Positions 44,501 to 54,495 of a DNA stretch of 64,000 bases are shown one piece after another. Below the pieces are notes generated by a model, which made no database searches, had not been told where the DNA came from, and was given only the letters and a program-made list of their open reading frames with translations. Made by a program: the position numbers and the translations under genes. The stretch comes from Paenibacillus_AR mesotrionivorans. Its GTDB lineage: Bacteria > Bacillota > Bacilli > Paenibacillales > NBRC-103111. Location of the stretch: assembly GCF_046098205.1 (NCBI RefSeq), contig NZ_JBJURJ010000020.1:1-64000 (forward strand), in the 5' to 3' direction. Numbering within the stretch: the first letter of the stretch is position 1; the number at the start of each line of letters is the position of its first letter.

Positions 44501-44692
44501 GATAAAGTAATCACCTCCTGTCCGTTGCATGTTCCGCTTTACACACCGATCATGTCATAGGGCTGCCGCCCGAAGCTACTGTGATTACCGCCAATCGGTT
44601 GTTATGCGACTATGTAATTTGCGACTCGCTGCACTTCCGAAAAAAATCGCCCTGGTCTCTCCTTCACGGGGAGGATCAAAGCGATGGTTCAT

Positions 44693-47035
44693 TCATTTGA
44701 TGTTGTTTTTGAGGCGGTACTCCTTGGGAGTGACACCAAATTTTTTCTTGAAGAGCTTGAAGAAGGTGCTTTCGTTGGAATAGCCCACCAGCTCCATAAT
44801 TTCCTTAATGCTGTAGCTTTTGGTTTCCAGATAATGAAGGGCGCTGTTCAATCTCACTTCATTGATATATTCGCCGACGGACATCATCTCGTTTTGCCTG
44901 AACATACGGCCGATGTAGGCCGGTGTCATTCTGAGCATGGAAGCGACGCTTTGCAGGCTGTAGCCCATGTCCGTGTAATTCAGCTCTATAGCTTCCTTGA
45001 TGGCATCGATGAGGACATCGTTTTTGTCCTGCTCCGAATGCTTCAGCTGGTCATGAAGATCCCGGCAGGTCTGCAGCAGCAGCTCCAAAATCTCGGTCAT
45101 GGTTTCCTGCTCCAGGACCCGCTGGCTTAAGGTGCTCAGGTCGATCCGGAGGGTGGTTACGCGGTTTTTGTTCAGCTCGCGCACGGTGGCTTTGATGACA
45201 TCCACCACATGCAGCAGCCCATGCACAATATGGTCGTAATGGTAGGCGGATATATAATGCAGCAATTGACCAACGGCGTTTTCCATAAGGGGAAGATCGT
45301 TGGTTTTGATGCCCTCCGCAAGCTTCTTATCCAGCTCTGCGGAACCGATATATTCGACTTGCTCCATGTTGGATGCCACCCGTTCCGGAGTGATCAAGGC
45401 TTTCCTGCCAAAAAGCAGCTTATAGGTGGAAATCTGCAATGTTTTGTTGTAGTGGAGAGCAATATTTCCGTATCCCTGAAACGTTCCGCTAACGGCAATG
45501 GATAAGCTTAGCTTGTAATAGCGCCAGACAATCTCCTGGATGGTTTCCATCAGCCCGGGCAGTTCCTCACCTTGGGCATTCTCTGCAGAAATGCCACTGA
45601 CCAGCAGAACCAAATGATCGTTCCGGGTGTCAACCGTCTCGCAGAGGAAGGAACGGGCGGTTACCGATTCCTCGGCAATATTGGAGATGGCAAAGCTGTA
45701 CATGGCTTTTTCACGTGGTGATGTATTTTCGGCAAATTTGCGGTAATCGTCGATTTTGACAATAGCCACAAGAAAGCCTCCCTGAAGATCAAGGCGCAGC
45801 CCGTTCTGCCGGATGCATTCCGTCCATTCCTCAGCGGAAAGCAGGGAGCTGTCCAGCAGCAATCTTCTCATGTGGTAGTTTTTGGCTATGGTCCGCTGTC
45901 TGTTCTGTTCATATAAGGCTCCCCCCAGCCTTTTGGCCATAGAGCTGTACACACTGCTTACATAGGTGAGTTCATCCTGCTCCGGCTGTGGGGGTGAATC
46001 ATCATGCTCCAGATGGCTGCGGATCTGCTTCAGCATAATGTCCACCGGCCTGTATAGCTTATGGGAAATGTAGATGGAAGCGCCAATAGACAGAATGAAG
46101 AAGCACAGAATGACCATGACGGAGGTCACCCTCATCTCATAGATGCCGCCCAGGACGGCATTGTAGGGCTGGATGCTCACCACTTTCCAATGGTTGATGC
46201 CCATATCCATAAAACTGACCACATACTTTTTTCCGCCGATCTCACGGGAGAAGAAGCTGAAGCTTTCCTGCCCGCCGCCGCTTTTGTCGGCAATGGTCTG
46301 GCGCAGCAGATTCACTTCCGGGATATTCTCTTGATTGCCCGAAATAATAATCTGTCCGGCTTCATCGATAATGAACACGCTGGATTGCTGGGGGGCGGCG
46401 AAATCATTGACAATTTTCAGATTGTCAAAGATCCACTGCGGCTTAATATTCAAAACGAGAACGCTTTCATTTTCGTTGTCATCGTAATAAGACTCGTACA
46501 TGATATAGGAGAAAAAATCAACCCGATGAGCCTCACCGCTGAAATTCATCGGAATCAATTCCATGCGCGGCTGCTTCTCTTTGGATTTCAAAAGCTGGAC
46601 CAGCCGGTCCAGAGGCGGATTGCTTCCGGAGCTGTACGAAAGCTGCCCTGCCGTATAGGCCTTGCCGTTATGGCCGTTATAAATCAGGATGGAATGCAGA
46701 AAGGAGGAAGAGATATAGCTTTTTTGCAGCCGCTGTGTGGAGCGGATGACATCCATATCACCCGGGTTGAGCATCAGCGGCGCAATTTCCATATCCGAAT
46801 AAAGCGTCACCGCCAGGTTATTGATAATCTCATTCATGTAGGACAAATTGCGGTTAATCTGGTTCATGACCTTGCGGTTGGCCTCTTCCTGCATGTGCAG
46901 CACCCGGGTCTCCGAGCTGTAGTGAAGCACAGTGGATGAGAAAAGCAGAATGATGACGATGATGCATGAGATGGACAGCAGAATGCGCAGCAAGTATTTT
47001 TTGGATTTGTACGTTTCGATTACCTTCACATCCAC
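44693..47035 (-). CDS. Membrane-anchored AraC-family regulator with extracellular sensor
   Basis: One-component regulator of 780 residues. A helix near 17-39 is followed by a large extracellular Cache-like domain to about 290, a second helix near 295-318, a HAMP-like and linker region, and a C-terminal AraC-type DNA-binding domain (LNYTDMGYSLQSVASMLRMTPAYIGRMFRQ and a second HTH ending VTPKEYRLKNN). Proteins of this layout link detection of an outside sugar directly to transcription, replacing a kinase-regulator pair. It lies between the importer operon it probably controls and the divergent secreted beta-helix genes. Confidence 0.9.
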   Translation of the reverse strand: MDVKVIETYKSKKYLLRILLSISCIIVIILLFSSTVLHYSSETRVLHMQEEANRKVMNQINRNLSYMNEIINNLAVTLYSDMEIAPLMLNPGDMDVIRSTQRLQKSYISSSFLHSILIYNGHNGKAYTAGQLSYSSGSNPPLDRLVQLLKSKEKQPRMELIPMNFSGEAHRVDFFSYIMYESYYDDNENESVLVLNIKPQWIFDNLKIVNDFAAPQQSSVFIIDEAGQIIISGNQENIPEVNLLRQTIADKSGGGQESFSFFSREIGGKKYVVSFMDMGINHWKVVSIQPYNAVLGGIYEMRVTSVMVILCFFILSIGASIYISHKLYRPVDIMLKQIRSHLEHDDSPPQPEQDELTYVSSVYSSMAKRLGGALYEQNRQRTIAKNYHMRRLLLDSSLLSAEEWTECIRQNGLRLDLQGGFLVAIVKIDDYRKFAENTSPREKAMYSFAISNIAEESVTARSFLCETVDTRNDHLVLLVSGISAENAQGEELPGLMETIQEIVWRYYKLSLSIAVSGTFQGYGNIALHYNKTLQISTYKLLFGRKALITPERVASNMEQVEYIGSAELDKKLAEGIKTNDLPLMENAVGQLLHYISAYHYDHIVHGLLHVVDVIKATVRELNKNRVTTLRIDLSTLSQRVLEQETMTEILELLLQTCRDLHDQLKHSEQDKNDVLIDAIKEAIELNYTDMGYSLQSVASMLRMTPAYIGRMFRQNEMMSVGEYINEVRLNSALHYLETKSYSIKEIMELVGYSNESTFFKLFKKKFGVTPKEYRLKNNIK

Positions 47036-47314
47036 CCCTCCTCCACCTTAAAGAATGCCATAGAATGGGATGCCGCTCTACTGTTTTTTTTGCGGAAAGC
47101 TTTGATTTGCGGAAGGAACCCCTGACGGAATGCAGCTATTCATAAAACGGACAGCGGCTGAAACAGGATTTTACATAAAATACAGTCTTGTCCTCACACC
47201 GCTTCTGTTACGATGTTAAGGGACGGAGCCAGCCGGTCTGTCGGAAAGGAGGATACGGGTTTTTCGCGGAGGGATGGGATGCCGCAATTTTAAAACAGGG
47301 GAGATGAGGCAATA
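47036..47314. promoter_or_regulatory. Divergent regulatory region with AAATACAGTC motif
   Basis: Separates the AraC regulator gene from the first beta-helix gene. AAATACAGTC occurs at 47178-47187 and again at 54386-54395, upstream of the GH2 operon. It may be a binding half-site for the adjacent regulator. No clear promoter hexamers could be chosen. Confidence 0.4.
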
Positions 47315-50300
47315 ATGCGAAAGGACAAAAAAGGAAGGCCAGGCTTATCCGGGATTTTGCTGTTCATGATGCTATTCGCAACTGTGTTTCCGGCAACGGG
47401 AGTTTTTGCTGCAACGCTAAATGTAACCGCTTACGGGGCAAATGGCAGTGATGGTAACGACGATGCCGCAGCCATTAACAGCACCATCCTTGCGGCCGCT
47501 GCCGGGGATACCGTATATTTGCCCACCGGCACTTATTATGTTTCCACTTCCATTATTCTCAAGTCCGGAGTCAAGCTGGAAGGCCAAAGCAGGGACACCA
47601 CGGTTATCAAGTTTAACGGTACCTCGGATGCGCCCATTATCAATTTAACCGGCAAAAGCGATGTGGAGATTACCGGGCTGACCCTGGACGGGAACGGCAG
47701 CCCCTATGTGACCAGAGGAATTGTGGGAGAACCGGCCGCGGGTGCCAATATCCACCATAACCGGATCCGGGGATTGGCCCAGACAACCGGCTTCGGCCCC
47801 TTCGGTATTTTGTTCTCGGGCTCCGACGATGTGGAAATCACCGACAATGATTTTCAGAACATCGGCGTAAACTCGGTATGGGGCGGCGCCATTCGCGTAG
47901 GCTGGGGCTCGGACCATCCGCAGATCCTGCGCAATACCATTGCCAATACCGGCCGCGGCGGCATCTTCCTGAACGACGGCCTGACCGGGGCGGTGATTCG
48001 GGAAAATACCATTACGGGCTCCGGAGTACACAGCCACGGGTTATCCATCGAGCTTCATACCGGCGTCAATGAATCCGTTATTGAGGACAATGTGGTGGAT
48101 CATTGGATCAGTGTGGTCATTTCGGATTACAATGCCATCCGCCGCAATACGGTACGGGCCACGGACGGCACCTACAAGTCGTACGGTCTTGAAATCTCCT
48201 CAGGCAATTCCGTGGTGACGGACAACTGGGTGGACGGCGGGCAGCATCTGGGGATCTCCTCCTCGCCCGCCCGGGACTATACCTATTACGGCTACAACCG
48301 GTTTGAGGATATGATTCAATGGGGGATGCAGTTCCAGGGTGTCAGCTCCACTGTGCTGAACAATCATCAATATTTCTATAAGAATCAATTCCTGAACACG
48401 GATAAGGATAACACACTGGCCGTGTACGGCGGTCACGCCGGATATGGGGTCAGACTGCATGGTTACTCCACCAATATCACCTTCGACAGCAACGTCATCA
48501 GCGGTAATGAACGGTACGGCATCAATATTACGGACACCCTGCCCGGTATCGACAAAATCAGCTTCATTAATAATACGATTACCAATAACGGTCTGGAGAC
48601 CATCGATTATTATCCGCCCAGCGCCGGGCATTTGGAATGGAGCGGCAACACCGTCTCCGGCAACGGTACGGACATTCAGCTCACCTCCCGCGGCTTCGGC
48701 AATCAGAAGCCAACGGCAAACTTTGCGGGACCCGTCTCCATCCAATTGGGGCAGACCGCCTCCTTCACCAATACCTCTACGGACGCAGACGGTACTGTCT
48801 CCCATTATTTATGGGATTTCGGCGAAGGCATCCCGGCAACGGCGGTGAATCCCACACACCTCTACCAAAAACCCGGGACCTACCGGGTGACGCTGATGGC
48901 TACGGATAATGAAGGAAGATCCAGCATCAAGGAGCAGCTGATCCAGGTATATGAAGGAGCTCCGGACACACAAGCGCCGTCGGCGCCTTCCGGACTGGCC
49001 TCCCCCTGGAAGACGGATACGGCTGTTGGACTGGTTTGGAATCCGTCCACAGATAATTTCGCCGTGGCGGGGTACGACATTTATGCCAACGGCAGCCAGA
49101 TCGGCTTCACCGGAGGAGCTGTTACCTCCTATACGGCGGCAGGCCTGCTGCCGGAAACGGTTTATAACTTTAGTGTGAAGGCAAGGGACGCGGCCCATAA
49201 TGTTTCCGCCGCCAGCAACACGCTCACCGTAACAACCAACGAACCTCCGGGTGGCGGAACGGGAAGCATTATCCGCGAATATTGGAGCAATGTTTCCGGC
49301 ACCGTCATGTCCTCCATACCGGTCCATACTGCACCTACCGGCACCCAAACCCTGACGAGCCTGGAGGGGCCCTCCAACTGGGGGGATAACTACGGGGCGC
49401 GGATCCGCGGGTACATTACACCGGATATTACAGGAGCCTATACCTTCCGCATCGCCAGCGATGACAAAAGCGAGCTGTGGCTCAGCAGCAGCAACAATCC
49501 GGCAGGCAAGGTGCTGATCGCCAGTGTAGGGGACTGGACCAATCCCCGGGAATGGAATAAGTACCCTTCCCAGCAGTCCTCTCCTGTTACGTTGACAGGC
49601 GGGCAAGCCTATTATGTGGAGGTGCTGCACAAGGAGGGCCATAGCGGGGATCATGTGGCTGTTGGCTGGACAGGACCGGGTATCGAATCCATTGCGGTTG
49701 TTTCGGGCGGTTACTTGACGCCCTATGGCGGCGGGAGCGGCAATCCCGATCCGGCGGATACGCAGCCGCCTACAGCACCCGCGAATCTGACGGCACCGTC
49801 CAAAACCAGTGTGAGCGTGAGTCTAAGCTGGACGGCCTCGACGGACAATGTGGGGGTAACGGGCTACAACATCTATAAGGGCGGGGTATTGGAAGGAAGC
49901 ACGGCAGGCACCGCCTACACGGCAACAGGGCTTAGCGCCAATACGGCCTACAGCTTTACGGTGAAGGCCAAGGATGCGGCCAACAATGAATCGGCGGCCA
50001 GCAATACACTGAGTGTGACTACGGCAGTGTATGGCGGCCCCGGCGGAGGAGGAACAGGCACGATCGTCCGGGAATATTGGACGGGAGTGGGAGGCGAAAC
50101 CATCGCGGAAGTCCCCCTGGGCACCCCGCCTACCGGAACCTCCATCCTCACCAGCCTGGAGGGACCGTCCAACTTTGGCAACAGCTATGCCACCCGGATC
50201 CGGGGGTATATCACGCCCGCTGTGAGCGGCGACTACACCTTCTACATTGCCAGCGACAATGCAGGCGAGCTGTGGCTGAGCCCGGACAGCAATCCGGCGA

Positions 50301-50548
50301 ATAAATCGCGGATCGCTTACGTCTCCACCTGGTCGGGGTACCGGGACTGGACAGGGAACGCCACGCAGAAGTCGGTAACCCTCTCTTTGACGGCAGGGCA
50401 GGCGTATTACGTGGAAGTGCTGCACAAGGAAAAATCAAGCAGCGACCATTTGTCGGTGGGCTGGACGGGACCGGGCATCTCCGCAATTACGGTCATTGAC
50501 GGCAGTTATTTGTCTCCCTATCCAACTGAAGGAGGTGGAAATGAATGA
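47315..50548 (+). CDS. Secreted beta-helix protein with PKD, FN3 and PA14 modules
   Basis: A 1077-residue exported protein (signal peptide 1-33 ending near VFAA). A pectate-lyase-superfamily beta-helix occupies roughly 35-460 (LNVTAYGANGSDGNDDAAAINSTI, then many N-rich coils). It is followed by a PKD domain (464-548), FN3 (550-643), PA14 (647-805), FN3 (813-905) and PA14 (912-1068). No wall-anchoring motif is seen, so it is likely released or held by sugar binding. The helix probably cleaves a polysaccharide, with the other modules as spacers and binders. The last FN3 and PA14 are nearly identical to those of the next gene, which it overlaps by four bases. Confidence 0.88.
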   Translation: MRKDKKGRPGLSGILLFMMLFATVFPATGVFAATLNVTAYGANGSDGNDDAAAINSTILAAAAGDTVYLPTGTYYVSTSIILKSGVKLEGQSRDTTVIKFNGTSDAPIINLTGKSDVEITGLTLDGNGSPYVTRGIVGEPAAGANIHHNRIRGLAQTTGFGPFGILFSGSDDVEITDNDFQNIGVNSVWGGAIRVGWGSDHPQILRNTIANTGRGGIFLNDGLTGAVIRENTITGSGVHSHGLSIELHTGVNESVIEDNVVDHWISVVISDYNAIRRNTVRATDGTYKSYGLEISSGNSVVTDNWVDGGQHLGISSSPARDYTYYGYNRFEDMIQWGMQFQGVSSTVLNNHQYFYKNQFLNTDKDNTLAVYGGHAGYGVRLHGYSTNITFDSNVISGNERYGINITDTLPGIDKISFINNTITNNGLETIDYYPPSAGHLEWSGNTVSGNGTDIQLTSRGFGNQKPTANFAGPVSIQLGQTASFTNTSTDADGTVSHYLWDFGEGIPATAVNPTHLYQKPGTYRVTLMATDNEGRSSIKEQLIQVYEGAPDTQAPSAPSGLASPWKTDTAVGLVWNPSTDNFAVAGYDIYANGSQIGFTGGAVTSYTAAGLLPETVYNFSVKARDAAHNVSAASNTLTVTTNEPPGGGTGSIIREYWSNVSGTVMSSIPVHTAPTGTQTLTSLEGPSNWGDNYGARIRGYITPDITGAYTFRIASDDKSELWLSSSNNPAGKVLIASVGDWTNPREWNKYPSQQSSPVTLTGGQAYYVEVLHKEGHSGDHVAVGWTGPGIESIAVVSGGYLTPYGGGSGNPDPADTQPPTAPANLTAPSKTSVSVSLSWTASTDNVGVTGYNIYKGGVLEGSTAGTAYTATGLSANTAYSFTVKAKDAANNESAASNTLSVTTAVYGGPGGGGTGTIVREYWTGVGGETIAEVPLGTPPTGTSILTSLEGPSNFGNSYATRIRGYITPAVSGDYTFYIASDNAGELWLSPDSNPANKSRIAYVSTWSGYRDWTGNATQKSVTLSLTAGQAYYVEVLHKEKSSSDHLSVGWTGPGISAITVIDGSYLSPYPTEGGGNE

Positions 50549-53500
50549 GCAATGCAATCCGTAAGATTTGCTCACTGCCTGTGCTGCTTGCGCTGGTTCT
50601 GGCGATTCCGATGTTTCCGGCAGCCTCAGTCCAGGCGGCATCTACCCATGATGTCACTCTGTACGGCGCCAACGGAGGGGATGCAACAGATGACCGGGCT
50701 TCCATTCAAAGCGCCATCAATGCGGCTTCTACCGGCGATACGGTATATTTTCCAGCGGGTACCTATTATATTTCCAATAAGCTGATGGGCAAGTCGGGGG
50801 TCAGACTCCAGGGGGAGGCACAGAACACAGCCATCATCAAGGCGGCAACGGGAAGCGGATCGCAGTTCGCCGGCTTGAAGGTGGAGGCCACCATGCTGAA
50901 TCTGAACAATATCAGCAATATGGACATTTCCGAGCTGACGTTTGATGCCAACAGCAACAATGCCGTCACCTCCGCCATTTGGGGGGAGCCGGGCATCGGG
51001 CACAAAATCCACCGCATTAAGGTGAAGGATATTACCCAATCTACCGGTTTCGGTCCCTTCGGCATCCTGTTCTCCGGTACGCCGGATGTGGAAATTACCG
51101 ACAGCGAATTTACCAATATCGGCACCCAATCCATGTGGGGAGGGGCTATCCGCGTAGGCTGGGGCTCCCACAACGCCAAAATTTTAAACAATACGATCCA
51201 TAATATGGGCCGTGGCGGCATCTTCGTCAACGACGGCTCAACCGGGGCCGTGATCAAGCATAATGTCATTTCGGGGTCCTCCGATTTTATATCGGGCTAT
51301 GGCTTCGGCATCGAGGTTCATACAGATTGCAATTATACGATTATCGAAGACAACGTCATGGATCACTGGTTGAGTGTGGTCAGATCCCAATATACCTCCA
51401 TCCGCCGCAACTACGTGGGCACCTCTAACGGCACCTACAAATCCTACGGCCTGGAGGTATCGGCAGCCCCGACCATTGTAACGGATAATGTGGTGGACGG
51501 CGGCCAGCATAACGGTATTTCCATGTCGCCGGGCAACGGGCAGCATATTTTTGCCTACAATACCATCCAGAATATGATTCAATGGGGCATGCAGCTTCAT
51601 GGTGACGGTACTCCGGCGCCCAACCAGTACCTGTATTTCTACAAGAATGTATGGAAAAATACGGACAAGGACAACCCTATCGCCGTCTATCCTGGTACGG
51701 CGGGCAATGCCATCCGGATCAACGGCAAAACCACGGATACCACCTTTGACAGCAATCAGATCATCAATAATGACCGCTTGGGCATTCAGATTACCGGCGC
51801 AGCGGGTGTAGACCGGCTGAGCTTCGTGAACAACACCATTACAGGCAACGGGGGGTTATCGGTGGACCCCTATCCGGCTGCTGCTCTGGATCTGGAATGG
51901 AGCGGAAACACGGTGAGCGGAAACGGCTCCAATGTGCAGCTGACCTCCCGTGGCTTCAGCAATGCCAAGCCTACAGCCAGCTTTACTGCCAGCAGACTGA
52001 TTGTGCCCCTGGGGCAAGCGGTCACCTTCACCAATACCTCCACCGATCCGGGCGGCTCCATTGTCCATAATCTGTGGGATTTCGGAGAGGGGGTTCCCAA
52101 TACCACGGCCAGCCCCACCTATACCTATGAAAAGGCAGGCACCTATAAGGTCAAGCTGCTGGTAACCGACAACGGCGGCAGAATGCATCTGTCGGAGCAG
52201 ACCATTGTGGTGGATGCCGGTCCTGCGGATACCCAGGCTCCCACCTCCCCCACCGGACTGGTGCTGCTGGCCAAAACGGACACCACTGCGCGGTTATCCT
52301 GGAACCCCTCTACAGATAATGTAGGAGTGGCCGGCTACAATATATATAAGAATGGTGTGCTGGAAGGCGCCACTGGCGGAGCCGGAGCAACAGAATACCT
52401 GGCTGCCGGACTTACACCCAATACTGCTTACAGTTTCACCGTTAAAGCCAAGGATGGAACGGGCAACCTGTCGGCTGCAAGCAATGCGCTGAATGTCACC
52501 ACCAACGCTCCTGACACGGAGCCTCCGTCAGTGCCGGTCAATCTGTCGTTGTCCTATAAGACAGACACCTCGGCCAAATTGACCTGGGCCGCATCAACGG
52601 ACAACGTGGGTGTGACGGGTTATGATGTGTTCCGCAATGGAACATTGGCTGGCTCCACGCTGGGTGCCGGGGCTACGGAATTTATGGCAACCGGGCTTAC
52701 TGCAGGGAGTACGTACAGCTTTACGGTCAAGGCCAAGGACGTGAAGAACAATTTCTCTGCGGCCAGCAACGGGCTAAGCGTCACCACTTACGGAGCCCAG
52801 GAAATTAAGTATGCCAGCGATTTGAGCTGGGTGTCCGCCACTGCGGGTTTTGGGGCGGTTCGCCAGGACAAAAGCTCCAGCGGGAATGCCCTCCGGCTGG
52901 ATGGCGTGACATACAGCAAGGGAATCGGCACCCACGCCAACTCTGACATTGTGTACCAGTTAAACGGCAATTACGGCAGGTTTGTCTCTGATGTAGGGGT
53001 GGATGACCAGGTTACCCATGCGAATGCGTCTATCGTCTTTCAGGTATGGGCGGACGGCGCTCTCCTTTTTGACAGCGGGGTGATGAATGCCTTATCTGCC
53101 ACTAAGACGGTGGATGTGCCGGTAGCCGGGGTCAATCAAATTAAACTCACGGTTACGGACAGCGGCAACGGCAACAGCTATGACCATGGGGATTGGGCGG
53201 CAGCCAGATTCACCCCCTCGGGAAGCGGCAACCCCAATCCGGCGGATACGCAGTCGCCTACATCGCCCGCGAATCTGACGGCACCTTCCAAAACCAGTGT
53301 AAGCGTGAGCCTGAGCTGGACGGCATCCACGGACAATGTGGGGGTAACCGGCTACAACGTGTACAAGGGCGGAGTGCTGGAAGGAAGCACGGCGGGCACC
53401 ACTTACACGGCAACAGGGCTTAGCGCCAATACGGCCTACAGCTTTACGGTGAAGGCCAAGGATGCGGCCAGTAATGAATCGGCGGCAAGCAATACGCTGA

Positions 53501-54285
53501 ACGTGACCACGGATGCTCCCCCGGCGGATACGCAGCCGCCTACAGCGCCCGCGAATCTGACGGCACCGTCCAAAACCAGTGTGAGCGTGAGCCTCAGCTG
53601 GACGGCTTCTACAGACAATGTGGGGGTAACGGGCTACAACATCTATAAGGGTGGGGTCCTGGAAGGAAGCACGGCGGGCACCACTTACACGGCAACAGGG
53701 CTTAGCGCTAATACAGCCTACAGCTTTACGGTGAAGGCCAAGGATGCGGCCAACAATGAATCAGCAGCCAGCAATACCCTGAACGTGACCACGGATGCCG
53801 CTGGAAGCCCGGGAGGTGGAACAGGCACGATCGTCCGGGAATATTGGACGGGAGTGGGAGGCGAAACCATAGCGGACATTCCCCTGGGCACCCCGCCAAC
53901 CGGAACCTCCATTCTCACCAGCCTGGAGGGGCCGTCCAACTTCGGCAACAGCTATGCCACCCGCATCCGGGGGTATATCACGCCCACTGTGAGCGGCGAC
54001 TACACCTTCTACATTGCCAGCGACAATGCAGGCGAGCTGTGGCTCAGCCCGGACAGCAATCCGGCGAATAAATCCCGGATCGCTTACGTCTCGACCTGGT
54101 CGGGGTACCGGGACTGGACAGGGAACGCCACGCAGAAGTCAGTGACCATTCAACTGACGGCTGGGCAGGCGTATTACGTAGAGGTGCTGCACAAGGAGAA
54201 GTCAAGCAGCGACCACCTGTCGGTAGGCTGGACCGGACCGGGCATCTCCGCAATAACGGTCATTGACGGCAGTTATTTGTCTCCC
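49755..54285. repeat. Near-identical FN3 and PA14 coding repeats shared by two genes
   Basis: FN3-coding units at about 49755-50030, 53230-53515 and 53523-53800 share long identical stretches at DNA level, for example around GTGGGGGTAAC and GGAAGCACGGC. The PA14 units at about 50050-50520 and 53815-54285 are likewise nearly identical, including silent sites. By contrast the first PA14 (49255-49730) and the beta-helix parts are clearly diverged. Confidence 0.85.
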
Positions 54286-54291
54286 TATTAA
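50545..54291 (+). CDS. Secreted beta-helix protein with PKD, four FN3, NPCBM-like and PA14 modules
   Basis: A 1248-residue paralogue of the preceding protein with a signal peptide to about residue 32. Modules in order are beta-helix (33-470), PKD (473-557), FN3 (558-653), FN3 (657-750), an NPCBM-like carbohydrate-binding domain (752-890, with YSKGIGTHANSDIVYQLNG), two nearly identical FN3 repeats (895-990 and 993-1085) and PA14 (1090-1247). There is no wall anchor. The start ATG lies in an ATGA overlap. The pair is presumably co-secreted to act on the same polymer. The catalytic residues and substrate are not apparent. Confidence 0.88.
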   Translation: MSNAIRKICSLPVLLALVLAIPMFPAASVQAASTHDVTLYGANGGDATDDRASIQSAINAASTGDTVYFPAGTYYISNKLMGKSGVRLQGEAQNTAIIKAATGSGSQFAGLKVEATMLNLNNISNMDISELTFDANSNNAVTSAIWGEPGIGHKIHRIKVKDITQSTGFGPFGILFSGTPDVEITDSEFTNIGTQSMWGGAIRVGWGSHNAKILNNTIHNMGRGGIFVNDGSTGAVIKHNVISGSSDFISGYGFGIEVHTDCNYTIIEDNVMDHWLSVVRSQYTSIRRNYVGTSNGTYKSYGLEVSAAPTIVTDNVVDGGQHNGISMSPGNGQHIFAYNTIQNMIQWGMQLHGDGTPAPNQYLYFYKNVWKNTDKDNPIAVYPGTAGNAIRINGKTTDTTFDSNQIINNDRLGIQITGAAGVDRLSFVNNTITGNGGLSVDPYPAAALDLEWSGNTVSGNGSNVQLTSRGFSNAKPTASFTASRLIVPLGQAVTFTNTSTDPGGSIVHNLWDFGEGVPNTTASPTYTYEKAGTYKVKLLVTDNGGRMHLSEQTIVVDAGPADTQAPTSPTGLVLLAKTDTTARLSWNPSTDNVGVAGYNIYKNGVLEGATGGAGATEYLAAGLTPNTAYSFTVKAKDGTGNLSAASNALNVTTNAPDTEPPSVPVNLSLSYKTDTSAKLTWAASTDNVGVTGYDVFRNGTLAGSTLGAGATEFMATGLTAGSTYSFTVKAKDVKNNFSAASNGLSVTTYGAQEIKYASDLSWVSATAGFGAVRQDKSSSGNALRLDGVTYSKGIGTHANSDIVYQLNGNYGRFVSDVGVDDQVTHANASIVFQVWADGALLFDSGVMNALSATKTVDVPVAGVNQIKLTVTDSGNGNSYDHGDWAAARFTPSGSGNPNPADTQSPTSPANLTAPSKTSVSVSLSWTASTDNVGVTGYNVYKGGVLEGSTAGTTYTATGLSANTAYSFTVKAKDAASNESAASNTLNVTTDAPPADTQPPTAPANLTAPSKTSVSVSLSWTASTDNVGVTGYNIYKGGVLEGSTAGTTYTATGLSANTAYSFTVKAKDAANNESAASNTLNVTTDAAGSPGGGTGTIVREYWTGVGGETIADIPLGTPPTGTSILTSLEGPSNFGNSYATRIRGYITPTVSGDYTFYIASDNAGELWLSPDSNPANKSRIAYVSTWSGYRDWTGNATQKSVTIQLTAGQAYYVEVLHKEKSSSDHLSVGWTGPGISAITVIDGSYLSPY

Positions 54292-54300
54292 ATCTTGTGA

Positions 54301-54347
54301 GGGTCTGCACGGCGGCTGGTTGACGGCTGCGGTGCAGGCCCTTTTTT
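54301..54347 (+). terminator. Intrinsic terminator of the beta-helix gene pair
   Basis: GGGTCTGCAC pairs with GTGCAGGCCC (one mismatched or wobble position), followed by six T, ten bases after the stop codon. Confidence 0.85.
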
Positions 54348-54369
54348 GCGGGCCATGATACGCGGAATA

Positions 54370-54424
54370 TACAGCTTTTCGTGAAAAATACAGTCGCAAA
54401 TATATCCATTTGCCGAATGTACAG
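54370..54424 (+). promoter_or_regulatory. TACAG repeats upstream of the GH2 operon
   Basis: TACAG occurs at 54370-54374, 54389-54393 and 54420-54424. The middle copy lies in AAATACAGTC, which is shared with 47178-47187 upstream of the beta-helix genes. The region is AT-rich and lies between the terminator and the GH2 gene, so it is a candidate activator-binding region. Confidence 0.35.
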
Positions 54425-54495
54425 TATGCACAAAGCGTGACCAATGGCATGCTTAACTCGGGAGCGGATGAATTGGCGGGAGAGAAAGGAGGCGG

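Noticed and set aside
46061..46939. Plus-strand open frame of 292 codons opposite the AraC regulator
   Set aside because: The minus strand encodes clear sensor and HTH domains; the plus frame is a shadow.
49755..53800. Mobile element or CRISPR suggested by long direct repeats
   Set aside because: The repeats are in-frame FN3 and PA14 modules of two secreted proteins.
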